From: Deltaproteobacteria bacterium
Lineage (GTDB): Bacteria > Desulfobacterota > BSN033 > UBA1163
Length of the DNA stretch: 5,401 nucleotides
Assembly: GCA_016875155.1 (NCBI GenBank)
Contig: VGSD01000226.1
Span: 1-5,401, forward strand
Reading direction: 5' to 3'
Notes under the pieces: model-generated
Told to the model about the DNA's origin: nothing
Seen by the model: the letters and a program-made list of their open reading frames with translations, nothing else
Databases searched by the model: none
Position numbers and translations under genes: made by a program
Shown here: positions 1 to 5,006 of the stretch, piece by piece
Numbering within the stretch: the first letter of the stretch is position 1
How the letters are laid out: every line of letters starts with the position of its first letter

Positions 1-313
1 TCCATTCACCTGCTGTATGGCCTGTCTCCTCCAACAATTCACGGGCTGCTGCTTCTTCGGGGGTATCTCCATCATCAACCAGGCCCCCTGGAATCTCGAG
101 AGTCACCTCGTTTGAGCCGTGTCTATACTGCCTGACCATGACTACCCGATGGTCATCGGTAAGAGGGATGATATTGACCCAGTCGTTTGATTCGATGATA
201 TAGAAATCGTGCTCGAGGTTGGTCCGCGGTGAACGAACCGTGTCTGTCCTGACGGAGAAGACGTGATAGGATTGAATGAATTGGGTTCGCACCTTCGACC
301 ACGGCTTGATCAT
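1..313 (-). CDS. Nudix hydrolase, ADP-ribose pyrophosphatase-like, N-terminal part (runs off window start)
   Basis: The minus strand reads open from 313 to the window edge (104 full codons), starting MIKPWSKVRT. Residues 59-64 (MVRQYR) and 71-77 (TLEIPGG) match the 'vrQyR...lElPgG' pattern that precedes the Nudix box in ADP-ribose pyrophosphatases. The Nudix box follows at about residues 77-99, with the REL-L-EE core and the next T-G all present. The catalytic helix is therefore intact, although the first acidic position (G-x5-E) is Asp83 instead of Glu. Family members are usually around 170-200 residues, so roughly half is seen. The known family role is Mg-dependent hydrolysis of nucleoside diphosphates linked to another moiety (ADP-ribose to AMP and ribose 5-phosphate), a cytosolic housekeeping function. 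Two adjacent ATG codons (316, 313) are possible starts. AGGAGG spacing favours 313. It is transcribed away from the TRAP cluster and is probably unrelated to it. The exact substrate is uncertain. Confidence 0.88.
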   Translation of the reverse strand, partial: MIKPWSKVRTQFIQSYHVFSVRTDTVRSPRTNLEHDFYIIESNDWVNIIPLTDDHRVVMVRQYRHGSNEVTLEIPGGLVDDGDTPEEAAARELLEETGHTAGEW

Positions 314-319
314 CATCCC

Positions 320-325
320 CCTCCT
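320..325 (-). promoter_or_regulatory. Ribosome binding site of the Nudix gene
   Basis: A perfect AGGAGG lies on the minus strand. It is 3 bases before the ATG at 316 and 6 bases before the ATG at 313, so 313 is the better-spaced start. The two starts differ by a single Met. Confidence 0.75.
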
Positions 326-343
326 TTTCAATCAAAGGATTTC

Positions 344-372
344 ATTCTATTCGTGGTGAAGGGGTTTGTCAA
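344..372 (-). promoter_or_regulatory. Sigma70-type promoter for the Nudix gene
   Basis: Read on the minus strand, TTGACA (372-367, 6/6 to consensus) is followed after 17 bases by TAGAAT (349-344, 5/6). Transcription would start near 337 and give a leader of about 20 bases that includes the AGGAGG. The placement directly before the gene supports the call. It overlaps the -35 of the plus-strand promoter. Confidence 0.7.
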
Positions 373-395
373 ATTTAATAGTGTATTGTTATAAT
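366..395 (+). promoter_or_regulatory. Sigma70-type promoter reading toward the TRAP cluster
   Basis: TTGTCA (366-371, 5/6) and TATAAT (390-395, 6/6) are separated by 18 bases. The predicted start is near 402, about 310 bases before the first TRAP gene at 713, so the mRNA would have a long structured leader. This is the best plus-strand promoter visible upstream of the cluster. A much weaker alternative nearer the gene is TTGTTA (601-606) with TTATAT (624-629). Whether the stronger box actually drives the operon is inference. Confidence 0.6.
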
Positions 396-460
396 TGACA
401 TGCTTTTCGGATTGATGCTAAAAACTAACCGAACGTATTTGAAATTCTCCCCCAATAATT

Positions 461-499
461 CCCTCCCCCTTCGATGGGGGAGGGTGAGGGTGGGGGTGG
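461..499 (+). repeat. C/G-rich hairpin repeat, type A, copy 1 (quadruplex-capable)
   Basis: CCCTCCCCC (461-469) pairs perfectly with GGGGGAGGG (476-484) around a 6-base loop. The G-rich strand continues as TGAGGGTGGGGGTGG to 499. The G-tracts at 476-480, 482-484, 488-490 and 492-496 are separated by loops of 1, 3 and 1 bases, which is a textbook quadruplex pattern on the plus strand. A related but more symmetrical copy lies at 4887-4941. No T run follows, so it is not a standard terminator. Confidence 0.7.
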
Positions 500-520
500 A
501 CAAAACAGTGACCCTTTGGT

Positions 521-587
521 CCCCCTCCCCTTTGTTCCCTCCCCGCACACGGGATCTTCGACCCGCCAGGGGATGGGAGATATTTTT
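521..587 (+). repeat. C-rich/G-rich imperfect inverted repeat, type B, copy 1
   Basis: The left arm (about 521-544) is C/T-rich and contains TTCCCTCCCC. The right arm (566-587) contains CCAGGGGATGGGAGAT and ends in a T run (583-587). The arms pair imperfectly: CCCC/GGGG, T/A, a bulge, then CCC/GGG. An inner CGGG/CCCG stem (550-553 with 562-565) sits between them. The right side resembles 4789-4825 downstream of the cluster: both contain CGGGAT followed by CCAGGGGAT and then a G-rich stretch ending in T residues. It is probably a dispersed MITE-like intergenic repeat. Transcript termination here is possible but the T run is interrupted by an A. Confidence 0.55.
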
Positions 588-699
588 GGGTTTCTTTTGT
601 TTGTTAGAGATAAATTCTCAGAGTTATATGCGTAAGAATCTAATGTCTGGATTCGGAAGGGTTGGGAGAGGGTCACTTCTATTACTCATCAAATGAAAA

Positions 700-705
700 A
701 GGAGG
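700..705 (+). promoter_or_regulatory. Ribosome binding site fixing the start of the TAXI protein
   Basis: A perfect AGGAGG ends 7 bases before the ATG at 713. The frame is open further upstream to an ATG at 662, but that start has only weak purine-rich sequence before it. It would also add 17 residues in front of a canonical signal peptide, so 713 is chosen. Confidence 0.85.
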
Positions 706-712
706 GGATCGT

Positions 713-1732
713 ATGAGAAAGATATTGGTTTTGACTTTTATCGGCTTACTTCTTTGGGGAGGAAGCATCGGGCGGGCTTCTGCACAGCAACTGCCCGGTA
801 TCCTTAATATCGGGACCCATCCGGTCGGTTCTTTTTTCAACATCGTGGGGACAGCCACAGCAACCGTGGTCGGGAAATATACTCCGATGAGAACAACGGT
901 TAAACCCATGGCAGGTCCGTCCGCCTGGTATCCACTCCTTGCAACCCAGGAAATTGACCTCGGGGTGTTAAATAACTGGGATGGCGAGAAAGGATACCTT
1001 GGAGAATCCGTTTACGAAAGACTATCAAGAGGAAAAGGATTTCCTGTCCGGCTTGTTGCCATTAGTGTCAATAATGCCATCGGCTTTATTGTCGCGGCGA
1101 ATTCTAAAATTTATAAATACTCAGATCTTAAGGGAAAGAAAGTGGCAGGCAATTATCCCACCCCGTCTCTTCAATTACAATCAGAAGCCTTATTGGCCAG
1201 CGAAGGAATAAAATGGTCGGAGATCATTCCTATCCCCGTGAGTTCCATCCCCGAAGGAGTAAAGGCAGTGATTGAGGGCAGGGCAGATGCAGCCAATGTG
1301 ACGATCGGGACACCGATTATTGAAGAACTCCATGCCAAAAGTGGGGCACGATTTCTTCCTCTGGATCCATCTCCGGATGCAGTCAAGAGGGCCAAGGAAA
1401 AGTTCCCGGGTTATCCAATCAAGATCCTGCCCGGGGCAGGCCGAACCGGAATTGAAAAAGAACAGGCCATGTGGGCCTATGATATTTATGTGGTTGGGAG
1501 AGAAGACCTTCCTGATGAGGCGGCCTATCAGGTCGTGAAGGCAATGTGGGAGAATCATAAAGAGTTTGCTCCAATTCATGTGCTTTTGAAAGACTGGACT
1601 CCTGAGCGGTTTGTCACCAGGGAAGCATTGGTCCCATACCATCCGGGTGCTGTTAAATATTATAAAGAGAAAAAGGCTTGGACGGAGGAGATGACACGGC
1701 TTCAAGAAACCCTATTGGCCAAGAAGAAATAG
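713..1732 (+). CDS. TRAP transporter solute-binding protein, TAXI family
   Basis: A 339-residue protein with a Sec signal peptide: MRK, then a hydrophobic core (residues 4-19), then cleavage most likely after ASA at 24. There is no lipobox cysteine, so it should be a soluble periplasmic protein of about 315 residues. Family features are the N-terminal LNIGTHPVGSFFN stretch (31-43), corresponding to the GT-x-G ligand loop of TAXI proteins. Others are the DLGVLNN segment (82-88), YSDLKGKKVA (136-145), and the C-terminal VPYHPGAVKYYKE (307-319), typical of the class. Known role: it captures a small, usually carboxylated, solute and delivers it to a TRAP permease, here the fused permease 21 bases downstream. 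The ligand loop lacks the Gly/Ser/Thr-rich form common in glutamate-type TAXI proteins, so the ligand probably differs. The ligand is not identifiable from sequence. AGGAGG 7 bases upstream supports the start. Confidence 0.9.
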   Translation: MRKILVLTFIGLLLWGGSIGRASAQQLPGILNIGTHPVGSFFNIVGTATATVVGKYTPMRTTVKPMAGPSAWYPLLATQEIDLGVLNNWDGEKGYLGESVYERLSRGKGFPVRLVAISVNNAIGFIVAANSKIYKYSDLKGKKVAGNYPTPSLQLQSEALLASEGIKWSEIIPIPVSSIPEGVKAVIEGRADAANVTIGTPIIEELHAKSGARFLPLDPSPDAVKRAKEKFPGYPIKILPGAGRTGIEKEQAMWAYDIYVVGREDLPDEAAYQVVKAMWENHKEFAPIHVLLKDWTPERFVTREALVPYHPGAVKYYKEKKAWTEEMTRLQETLLAKKK

Positions 1733-1753
1733 ATTTTCAGAAAAGGATTTGAT

Positions 1754-3643
1754 ATGACAGATTCTAAAGGGGAATCGAGATTCCGGAGACCGGTCGGCTT
1801 TTTCGGTTATGGGGAAGATGTTCTGCTGGTCTCCGTCCCCATGGTAGGGATTGTTTCCATTTTAAACCTCCCACTTTACTTGGGTCTTTCTTTCTACATC
1901 CAGCAGTACCTTGCTGTATTTTTTGGACTGGTCATGGGCCTTGTTTTTATCCTTGTCCCTTTTAAAAAAGATGCGCCTAAGGACCGATTACCCTGGTATG
2001 ATCTGATCTTGTCCATGCTTGGCCTTGTCGTGGGGTTCTATCTCTCCATTTATTACAAAGAAATTGTGGTCGAAATGGGCCTCCTTACGCCCTTGCGAGT
2101 TATCCTTGGTACCATTGCCATTGTCCTTATTTTAGAGGCATCCCGAAGGGTTTTAGGATGGCCTTTCTTGACCATCGTTCTTCTTTTTATCTTCTATGCG
2201 CTATTCACATTTCTTTTTCCCGGAAGGCTTTATGGCAAGGGGGTGAGCTGGCCCCGGCTTGCCACATTTCTATATCTTGATCCCCAGGGAATTCTCGGGA
2301 TTGCCACCGAAGTCGCGGCGACGATTGTCTTTGCTTTTGTTTTTTTTGGGCAAGCGCTCTTTCGGACAGGAGGGGGTGAGTTTTTCACGGATTCAGCCAT
2401 GGCCCTGATGGGGCGCTATCGAGGAGGCCCTGCCAAGGTGGCGGTTTTGGCCAGTTCTCTTTTCGGGACGATGTCCGGCAGTGCCGTGGCCAATGTGGTG
2501 ACCACCGGATCGGTGACGATTCCGTTGATGAAAAAGAGTGGATATCCTCCTTATTTTGCCGGAGCGGTTGAAGCGACGGCATCCAGCGGTGGGCAGATCA
2601 TGCCTCCAATTATGGGGGCGGCGGCATTTCTCATGGCAACCTTCCTGGGAATGCCTTATGGGAAGGTAGCCCTATCAGCGGCAATCCCTGCAATCCTATA
2701 TTATATGGCTGTTTTCATTCAGGTGGATCTGGAAGCTGCAAAGAATGGATTGCAAGGGCTGCCATCGGAGAAGCTTCCGAGACTGTTCATGGTTTTACGC
2801 AAAGGGTGGCTGTTCTTGATTCCTCTTGGTGTCCTAATCTATGCACTTTTTATACGAGTCATCGAAGCCGACAGGGCTGGCCTTTATGCAACGACGTCGG
2901 TCTTCATCATCTGCTGTCTTCGCAGAGAAGACCGTCTCAATCTAAACAAGATCGTCAAGATCCTTAAGGAAACCGGCGAAGGGATGCTCGAAATCGGGGT
3001 TATCTGCTCTGCGGCAGGGATCATCATTGGGATCGTATCATTGACAGGCCTGGGGTTTACGTTTTCACAGGCGCTTGTCACTCTTGCAGGTGGAAGCACT
3101 CTCCTGCTTCTTGTTTTAGGTGCTGTGGGAGCGATCATTCTCGGAATGGGAATGACCGTTACCGCGGCCTATCTTCTCATGGTTATTCTGATCGCTCCGG
3201 CCCTGGTCCAATTAGGGGTGGCTCCTTTAAATGCCCATCTGTTTGTCTTTTACTTCGCCGTCATGTCGTTCCTGACTCCTCCGATCTGCTTGGCCGTCTA
3301 TGCGGCCGCCTCTCTGGCCGGTGCGGATATGATGAAAACCGCCTATCAGGCCATCAAATTGGGCATTGGGGCTTATATTGTTCCGTTCCTGTTTGCCTAT
3401 CATCCGTCCCTGTTATTGCAGGGGAATATGTTTGACATCATTCATGCCGTGATGACAGCTATGATCGGCATCAGTTTGGTGGCCATCGGAATTGAAGGAT
3501 TCTTGTTTAAAAAATTGACTTGGGTTAAGAGAATCCTCCTCATCCTCGGGGGATTGGGATGCATGATCCCGGGGTGGAGGAGCGATCTTATCGGTTTGGT
3601 GATCGGTGTTCCCATCATTCTATGGGAATGGAGAACGAAATGA
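1754..3643 (+). CDS. TRAP transporter fused permease (4TM/12TM, DctQM-type)
   Basis: A 629-residue, highly hydrophobic inner-membrane protein that joins the small (DctQ-like) and large (DctM-like) TRAP subunits, as is usual in TAXI systems. The N-terminal membrane segments fall at about residues 22-40, 50-70, 84-100 and 112-130. The DctM-like core begins near 135. Family hallmarks are SSLFGTMSGSAVANVVTTG (234-252), EATASSGGQIMPPIMGAAAF (273-292), GMGMTVTAAYL (464-474) and SFLTPPICLAVYAAASLAGAD (505-525). A C-terminal extension with two or three more helices (about 562-625) is typical of fused members. Known role: cation-gradient-driven import of the solute delivered by the binding protein. 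The length fits the family (about 600-700) and no frame disruption is seen. The start is supported by AAGGA at 1743-1747, 6 bases before the ATG. Confidence 0.93.
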   Translation: MTDSKGESRFRRPVGFFGYGEDVLLVSVPMVGIVSILNLPLYLGLSFYIQQYLAVFFGLVMGLVFILVPFKKDAPKDRLPWYDLILSMLGLVVGFYLSIYYKEIVVEMGLLTPLRVILGTIAIVLILEASRRVLGWPFLTIVLLFIFYALFTFLFPGRLYGKGVSWPRLATFLYLDPQGILGIATEVAATIVFAFVFFGQALFRTGGGEFFTDSAMALMGRYRGGPAKVAVLASSLFGTMSGSAVANVVTTGSVTIPLMKKSGYPPYFAGAVEATASSGGQIMPPIMGAAAFLMATFLGMPYGKVALSAAIPAILYYMAVFIQVDLEAAKNGLQGLPSEKLPRLFMVLRKGWLFLIPLGVLIYALFIRVIEADRAGLYATTSVFIICCLRREDRLNLNKIVKILKETGEGMLEIGVICSAAGIIIGIVSLTGLGFTFSQALVTLAGGSTLLLLVLGAVGAIILGMGMTVTAAYLLMVILIAPALVQLGVAPLNAHLFVFYFAVMSFLTPPICLAVYAAASLAGADMMKTAYQAIKLGIGAYIVPFLFAYHPSLLLQGNMFDIIHAVMTAMIGISLVAIGIEGFLFKKLTWVKRILLILGGLGCMIPGWRSDLIGLVIGVPIILWEWRTK

Positions 3644-3679
3644 AGGGACTGAAAAAAAATAATCGTGAGGAGGTCTTTG

Positions 3680-4687
3680 ATGAAGATCGATATCTTTAAT
3701 CACATCTTTCCTAAGTCTTTTTATGAAAAGATGCTTCAAGTGGCCCCCAACGCAAAAGACATCAACAAACGGGTCAGAAATATCCCATGCATCGTAGATC
3801 TCGATGAACGATTCAGGATCATGGATCGCTTTAAGGACTATGTCCAGGTCATCTGTTTGCCCAATCCACCCCTTGAGTCTTTGGCCTCCCCACCTCTTTG
3901 CAATGAGTTAGCCAAACTGGGCAATGATGGGATGGCCGAATTGGTGCAAAAGTATCCGGATCGTTTTCCGGGGTTCATTGCATCCTTGCCGATGAATGAT
4001 CCGGAAGGGCTCTTAAAAGAGGCGAAACGGGCGATTGAGGAGCTTGGGGCAGTCGGAGTTCAGATCTTTACCAATGTATCCGGACGCCCCCTGGATAGGC
4101 CTGAAACCATACCGCTCTTTGACCTGATGGCAGAACTGGACCGGCCTATTTGGATGCATCCGGCAAGAGGAGCAGATTTTCCCGATTATAAGAGCGAACC
4201 GAAAAGCCATTACGAAATCTGGTGGACGTTTGGCTGGCCCTATGAGACAAGTGTGGCCATGGCCCATCTCGTCTTTGCAGGACTTTTTGATAAGCATCCT
4301 GATCTTAAGATTATTACTCATCATCTTGGTGGGATGATTCCTTATTTTGCAGGAAGGGTAGGGCCTGGCTGGGACCAGTTAGGCACCCGGACTTCGGATG
4401 AGGATTACACGCTCGTATTGAAAAAGCTAAAGAGGCCCCATCTGGAATACTTCAAACTTTTTTATGCGGACTCAGCGCTTTTTGGAGCCAGGGAAGCGAC
4501 CATGTGCGGGCTAAAATTTTTTGGTCCGGAGCGGGTTCTCTTTGCCTCGGATTCCCCCTTCGATCCGGAGAAAGGATCAGCCTATATCCGATGGACCATC
4601 GAACTTATTGATAGTCTGGATATCAGCCCTGAAGATCGCAAGGCGATCTATGAGGGGAATGCGAGACGACTTTTGAAGTGGAAGTAA
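3680..4687 (+). CDS. Amidohydrolase family 2 protein (ACMSD/decarboxylase superfamily)
   Basis: A 335-residue cytoplasmic TIM-barrel protein with no signal peptide. Superfamily landmarks in order are MKIDIFNHIFP at the N-terminus (metal motif, His8), WMHPARG (His160), ITHHLGGMIPYFAGR (His214/His215), FYADSA (Asp264) and FASDSPF (Asp291, the usual catalytic/metal aspartate). The C-terminal EGNARRLLK is the standard family ending. The first His of the canonical HxH pair is Phe6, a notable variation. Known relatives include aminocarboxymuconate-semialdehyde, gamma-resorcylate and 5-carboxyvanillate decarboxylases as well as hydrolases. Here it probably hydrolyses or decarboxylates the solute imported by the TRAP system, but the reaction is not assignable. 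AGGAGG at 3668-3673 lies 6 bases before the ATG at 3680. A GTG at 3665 in the same frame overlaps that ribosome binding site region and is unlikely. A run of eight A (3652-3659) lies in the 36-base gap before it. Confidence 0.9.
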   Translation: MKIDIFNHIFPKSFYEKMLQVAPNAKDINKRVRNIPCIVDLDERFRIMDRFKDYVQVICLPNPPLESLASPPLCNELAKLGNDGMAELVQKYPDRFPGFIASLPMNDPEGLLKEAKRAIEELGAVGVQIFTNVSGRPLDRPETIPLFDLMAELDRPIWMHPARGADFPDYKSEPKSHYEIWWTFGWPYETSVAMAHLVFAGLFDKHPDLKIITHHLGGMIPYFAGRVGPGWDQLGTRTSDEDYTLVLKKLKRPHLEYFKLFYADSALFGAREATMCGLKFFGPERVLFASDSPFDPEKGSAYIRWTIELIDSLDISPEDRKAIYEGNARRLLKWK

Positions 4688-4745
4688 ATTACAAGTTAGT
4701 CCATAATTATTTCAACATCAGCCCTCTAATCCCTCCTTCCCTCCA

Positions 4746-4763
4746 CTGCCTACCGGCAGGCAG
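4746..4763 (+). repeat. 18-base near-perfect palindrome
   Basis: CTGCCTACCGGCAGGCAG reads the same on both strands except for one symmetric pair (A4752 with C4757), so 8 of 9 base pairs match. CCGG is at its centre. It is nested in the type B repeat. Such GCCTGCCGG-type palindromes look like short dispersed intergenic repeats; a protein-binding role is not excluded. Confidence 0.6.
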
Positions 4764-4765
4764 GC

Positions 4766-4802
4766 TTTGCAAAAGGTCCCGGTTTTAGCGGGATTTGGCA
4801 AA
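4766..4802 (+). repeat. Two-tier hairpin inside the type B repeat
   Basis: Outer TTTGC (4766-4770) pairs with GCAAA (4798-4802). Inner TCCCG (4777-4781) pairs with CGGGA (4789-4793) around a 7-base loop. The symmetric arrangement suggests a folded RNA or the core of a mobile repeat. Confidence 0.5.
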
Positions 4803-4886
4803 CCAGGGGATAGGGGAGATTTTTTAAAAGATGTATTTTCAATAATGGGCGAATTAATATAAACGCATTAAATTCATTGAAATTGA

Positions 4887-4941
4887 CCCCTCACCCCCTC
4901 CCTCTCCCCTTGAAGGGGAGAGGGGAAGGGTGAGGGGTGGG
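4887..4941 (+). repeat. Long type A palindrome, copy 2 (quadruplex-capable)
   Basis: Two 25-base arms (4887-4911 and 4913-4937) flank one central base. Counting outward, all positions pair except two C/A mismatches and one G-T wobble, and the central 11 pairs are perfect (CCTCTCCCCTT with AAGGGGAGAGG). The G-rich arm carries G-tracts at 4915-4918, 4922-4925, 4928-4930, 4934-4937 and 4939-4941 with loops of 3, 2, 3 and 1 bases. It is related to copy 1 at 461-499 through the shared GGGTGAGGG segment followed by further G-tracts. No T run follows, so it is not an obvious terminator. Confidence 0.75.
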
Positions 4942-4949
4942 AAAGTCGA

Positions 4950-4979
4950 TTGTTAAAAATAATATTACGTTTGTATTAG
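4950..4979 (+). promoter_or_regulatory. Weak sigma70-type promoter candidate for the downstream gene
   Basis: TTGTTA (4950-4955, 4/6) and TATTAG (4974-4979, 4/6) are separated by 18 bases, just after the type A palindrome and about 28 bases before the start codon. In AT-rich sequence such matches arise easily by chance, so this is only a candidate. Confidence 0.28.
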
Positions 4980-5006
4980 TAATTATTCTTTTGAAAAGAG
5001 GAAATA

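Larger units (their letters stand above)
396..712 (+). other. Gene-free leader region upstream of the TRAP operon
   Basis: There is no convincing gene here. The first part (396-460) is AT-rich. Two C/G-rich hairpin repeats then occupy about 461-587, and an AT-richer stretch (588-690) leads to the ribosome binding site at 700. An open frame from 400 spans the repeats, but it encodes low-complexity Pro/Arg/Gly sequence and its ATG has no ribosome binding site. If the 366-395 promoter is used, this is the 5' untranslated leader. Confidence 0.55.
713..4687 (+). other. Putative three-gene operon: TAXI binding protein, fused TRAP permease, amidohydrolase
   Basis: Three same-strand genes have gaps of 21 and 36 bases, each with its own strong Shine-Dalgarno sequence, and no promoter or terminator is recognisable between them. 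A large repeat ending in a T run follows at 4718-4825. The arrangement suggests import of a small solute coupled to its cytoplasmic conversion. Co-transcription is inferred from spacing only. Confidence 0.75.
4718..4825 (+). repeat. Type B repeat, copy 2, with nested hairpins; possible operon terminator
   Basis: The C/T-rich left arm (about 4720-4743, with TTCCCTCC) and the right arm CCAGGGGATAGGGGAGAT (4803-4820) pair imperfectly. The right arm runs straight into TTTTTT (4820-4825). Inside are two further hairpins (4746-4763 and 4766-4802). The end of the right arm resembles 566-587 upstream of the operon. It lies 30 bases after the amidohydrolase stop codon. A closing G-rich arm followed by six T is compatible with intrinsic termination, but the outer stem has mismatches and a large interior, so this is tentative. 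Confidence 0.5.
4688..5006 (+). other. Gene-free region between amidohydrolase and reductive-dehalogenase-like gene
   Basis: No coding sequence is supported here. It contains a type B-like repeat with internal hairpins (4718-4825), an AT-rich stretch with no recognised feature (4826-4886), a long type A palindrome (4887-4941), and an AT-rich segment (4942-4990) with a weak promoter candidate. GAGG at 4998-5001 precedes the next gene. Confidence 0.6.

Noticed and set aside
153..335. Minus-strand open frame of 60 codons
   Set aside because: It lies in a different frame over the Nudix gene, whose own frame has a clear Nudix box and ribosome binding site.
448..590. CRISPR array or tandem repeat in the C/G-rich leader
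   Set aside because: The units are different inverted repeats without regular spacing or unique spacers.
601..629. Proximal promoter for the TRAP operon (TTGTTA, 17-base spacer, TTATAT)
   Set aside because: It has only 4/6 and 3/6 matches in AT-rich sequence, far weaker than the 366-395 promoter. It is kept only as an alternative.
400..696. Plus-strand open frame of 98 codons in the leader
   Set aside because: It crosses both C/G repeats, its product is low-complexity Pro/Arg/Gly-rich sequence, the ATG has no ribosome binding site, and it begins at the predicted transcript start.
662..712. Upstream in-frame start extending the TAXI protein by 17 residues
   Set aside because: It would bury a canonical signal peptide behind a hydrophilic stretch, and a perfect AGGAGG supports 713.
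1190..1705. Minus-strand open frame of 171 codons opposite the TAXI gene
   Set aside because: It is antisense to a well-supported gene and shows no recognisable domain or ribosome binding site.
3665..3679. GTG start extending the amidohydrolase by 5 residues
   Set aside because: The AGGAGG at 3668 lies downstream of this GTG and serves the ATG at 3680.
4887..4941. Intrinsic terminator
   Set aside because: The hairpin is strong but is followed by GGGAAAGTCG rather than a T run.
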